From: Methylobacterium sp. J-088
Lineage (GTDB): Bacteria; Pseudomonadota; Alphaproteobacteria; Rhizobiales; Beijerinckiaceae
DNA length: 40,183 nt
Direction of reading: 5' to 3'
Assembly (NCBI RefSeq): GCF_022829295.1
Contig: NZ_JAKSYH010000017.1
Coordinates: forward strand, 1-40,183
The position numbers and the translations under genes are program-made. This document shows positions 40,148 to 40,183 of the stretch, piece by piece (the first letter of the stretch is position 1; the number at the start of each line of letters is the position of its first letter). The notes below the pieces were generated by a model, which was given only the letters and a program-made list of their open reading frames with translations, ran no database searches and was not told where the DNA came from.

Positions 40148-40183
40148 TTGGGCATCGATTGGCCCAGAGGGTCGCTGCGCTTT
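40148..40183 (+). CDS. Possible start of a gene running off the right edge
   Basis: TTG at 40148 is preceded by GGGAGG (40138-40143) and opens a frame of 12 codons to the window end (GIDWPRGSLRF after the start). Sequences of the form W-x-R-G-x-x-R-(F/L) near the start are common at the N terminus of small two-span membrane proteins in Rhizobiales, which gives slight support. Everything else is outside the window. Confidence 0.35.
   Translation, partial: MGIDWPRGSLRF

Overview
The window looks like chromosomal DNA from a methylotroph-type alphaproteobacterium of the order Hyphomicrobiales, most likely Methylobacterium or Methylorubrum. It is very GC-rich. The support is the gene set: a Tad/Cpa pilus cluster of Caulobacter type, an FtrABCD iron importer, Omp25-like barrels, an MxaD-like SRPBCC protein and a GcrA-like C-terminal domain. 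Several palindromic intergenic repeat families familiar from Rhizobiales also occur. I see no insertion sequence, integrase, prophage block or CRISPR array. The genus assignment is an inference.

Layout, left to right. 1-4024: valine catabolism, with the start of an acyl-CoA dehydrogenase and mmsA on the minus strand, a divergent LysR regulator sharing a palindromic promoter region, and an iron alcohol dehydrogenase. 4173-5420: an orphan branched-chain amino acid binding protein. 5691-13680: a tight seven-gene pilus operon (cpaB, cpaC, cpaD, cpaE, cpaF, tadB, tadC), preceded by an AT-rich CtrA-like site and followed by a convergent 77-residue protein that resembles only the C-terminal zinc-binding part of GcrA. 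14335-15723: mercaptopyruvate sulfurtransferase and a hypothetical protein. 15822-19059: the minus-strand iron-uptake operon ftrA-ftrB-ftrD-ftrC with a possible Irr-type operator. 19414-21570: a double outer-membrane barrel protein (Omp25-like plus OprB-like). 21651-22441: a two-gene overlapping DUF4926/DUF6883-like module.

22511-29908: lipB back to back with an orphan FliN-like protein, tRNA-Leu(GAG), two small envelope proteins, a DEAD-box RNA helicase with a long leader, small secreted proteins, a YciA-type thioesterase and a Cu-Zn superoxide dismutase. 30018-33625: two coupled RNA methyltransferases, a small secreted protein and CorA. 33721-37686: a chemoreceptor, a Gdx/SugE guanidinium exporter with a structured leader and a B12-binding radical SAM enzyme. 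37931-39918: an acyl-CoA metabolism cluster (a small conserved protein, a crotonase and an SDR), and the possible start of another gene at the right edge.

The best candidates for undescribed biology are the DUF4926/DUF6883-like bicistron (21651-22441), the stand-alone GcrA C-terminal domain protein beside the pilus operon, and the two-barrel porin fusion.
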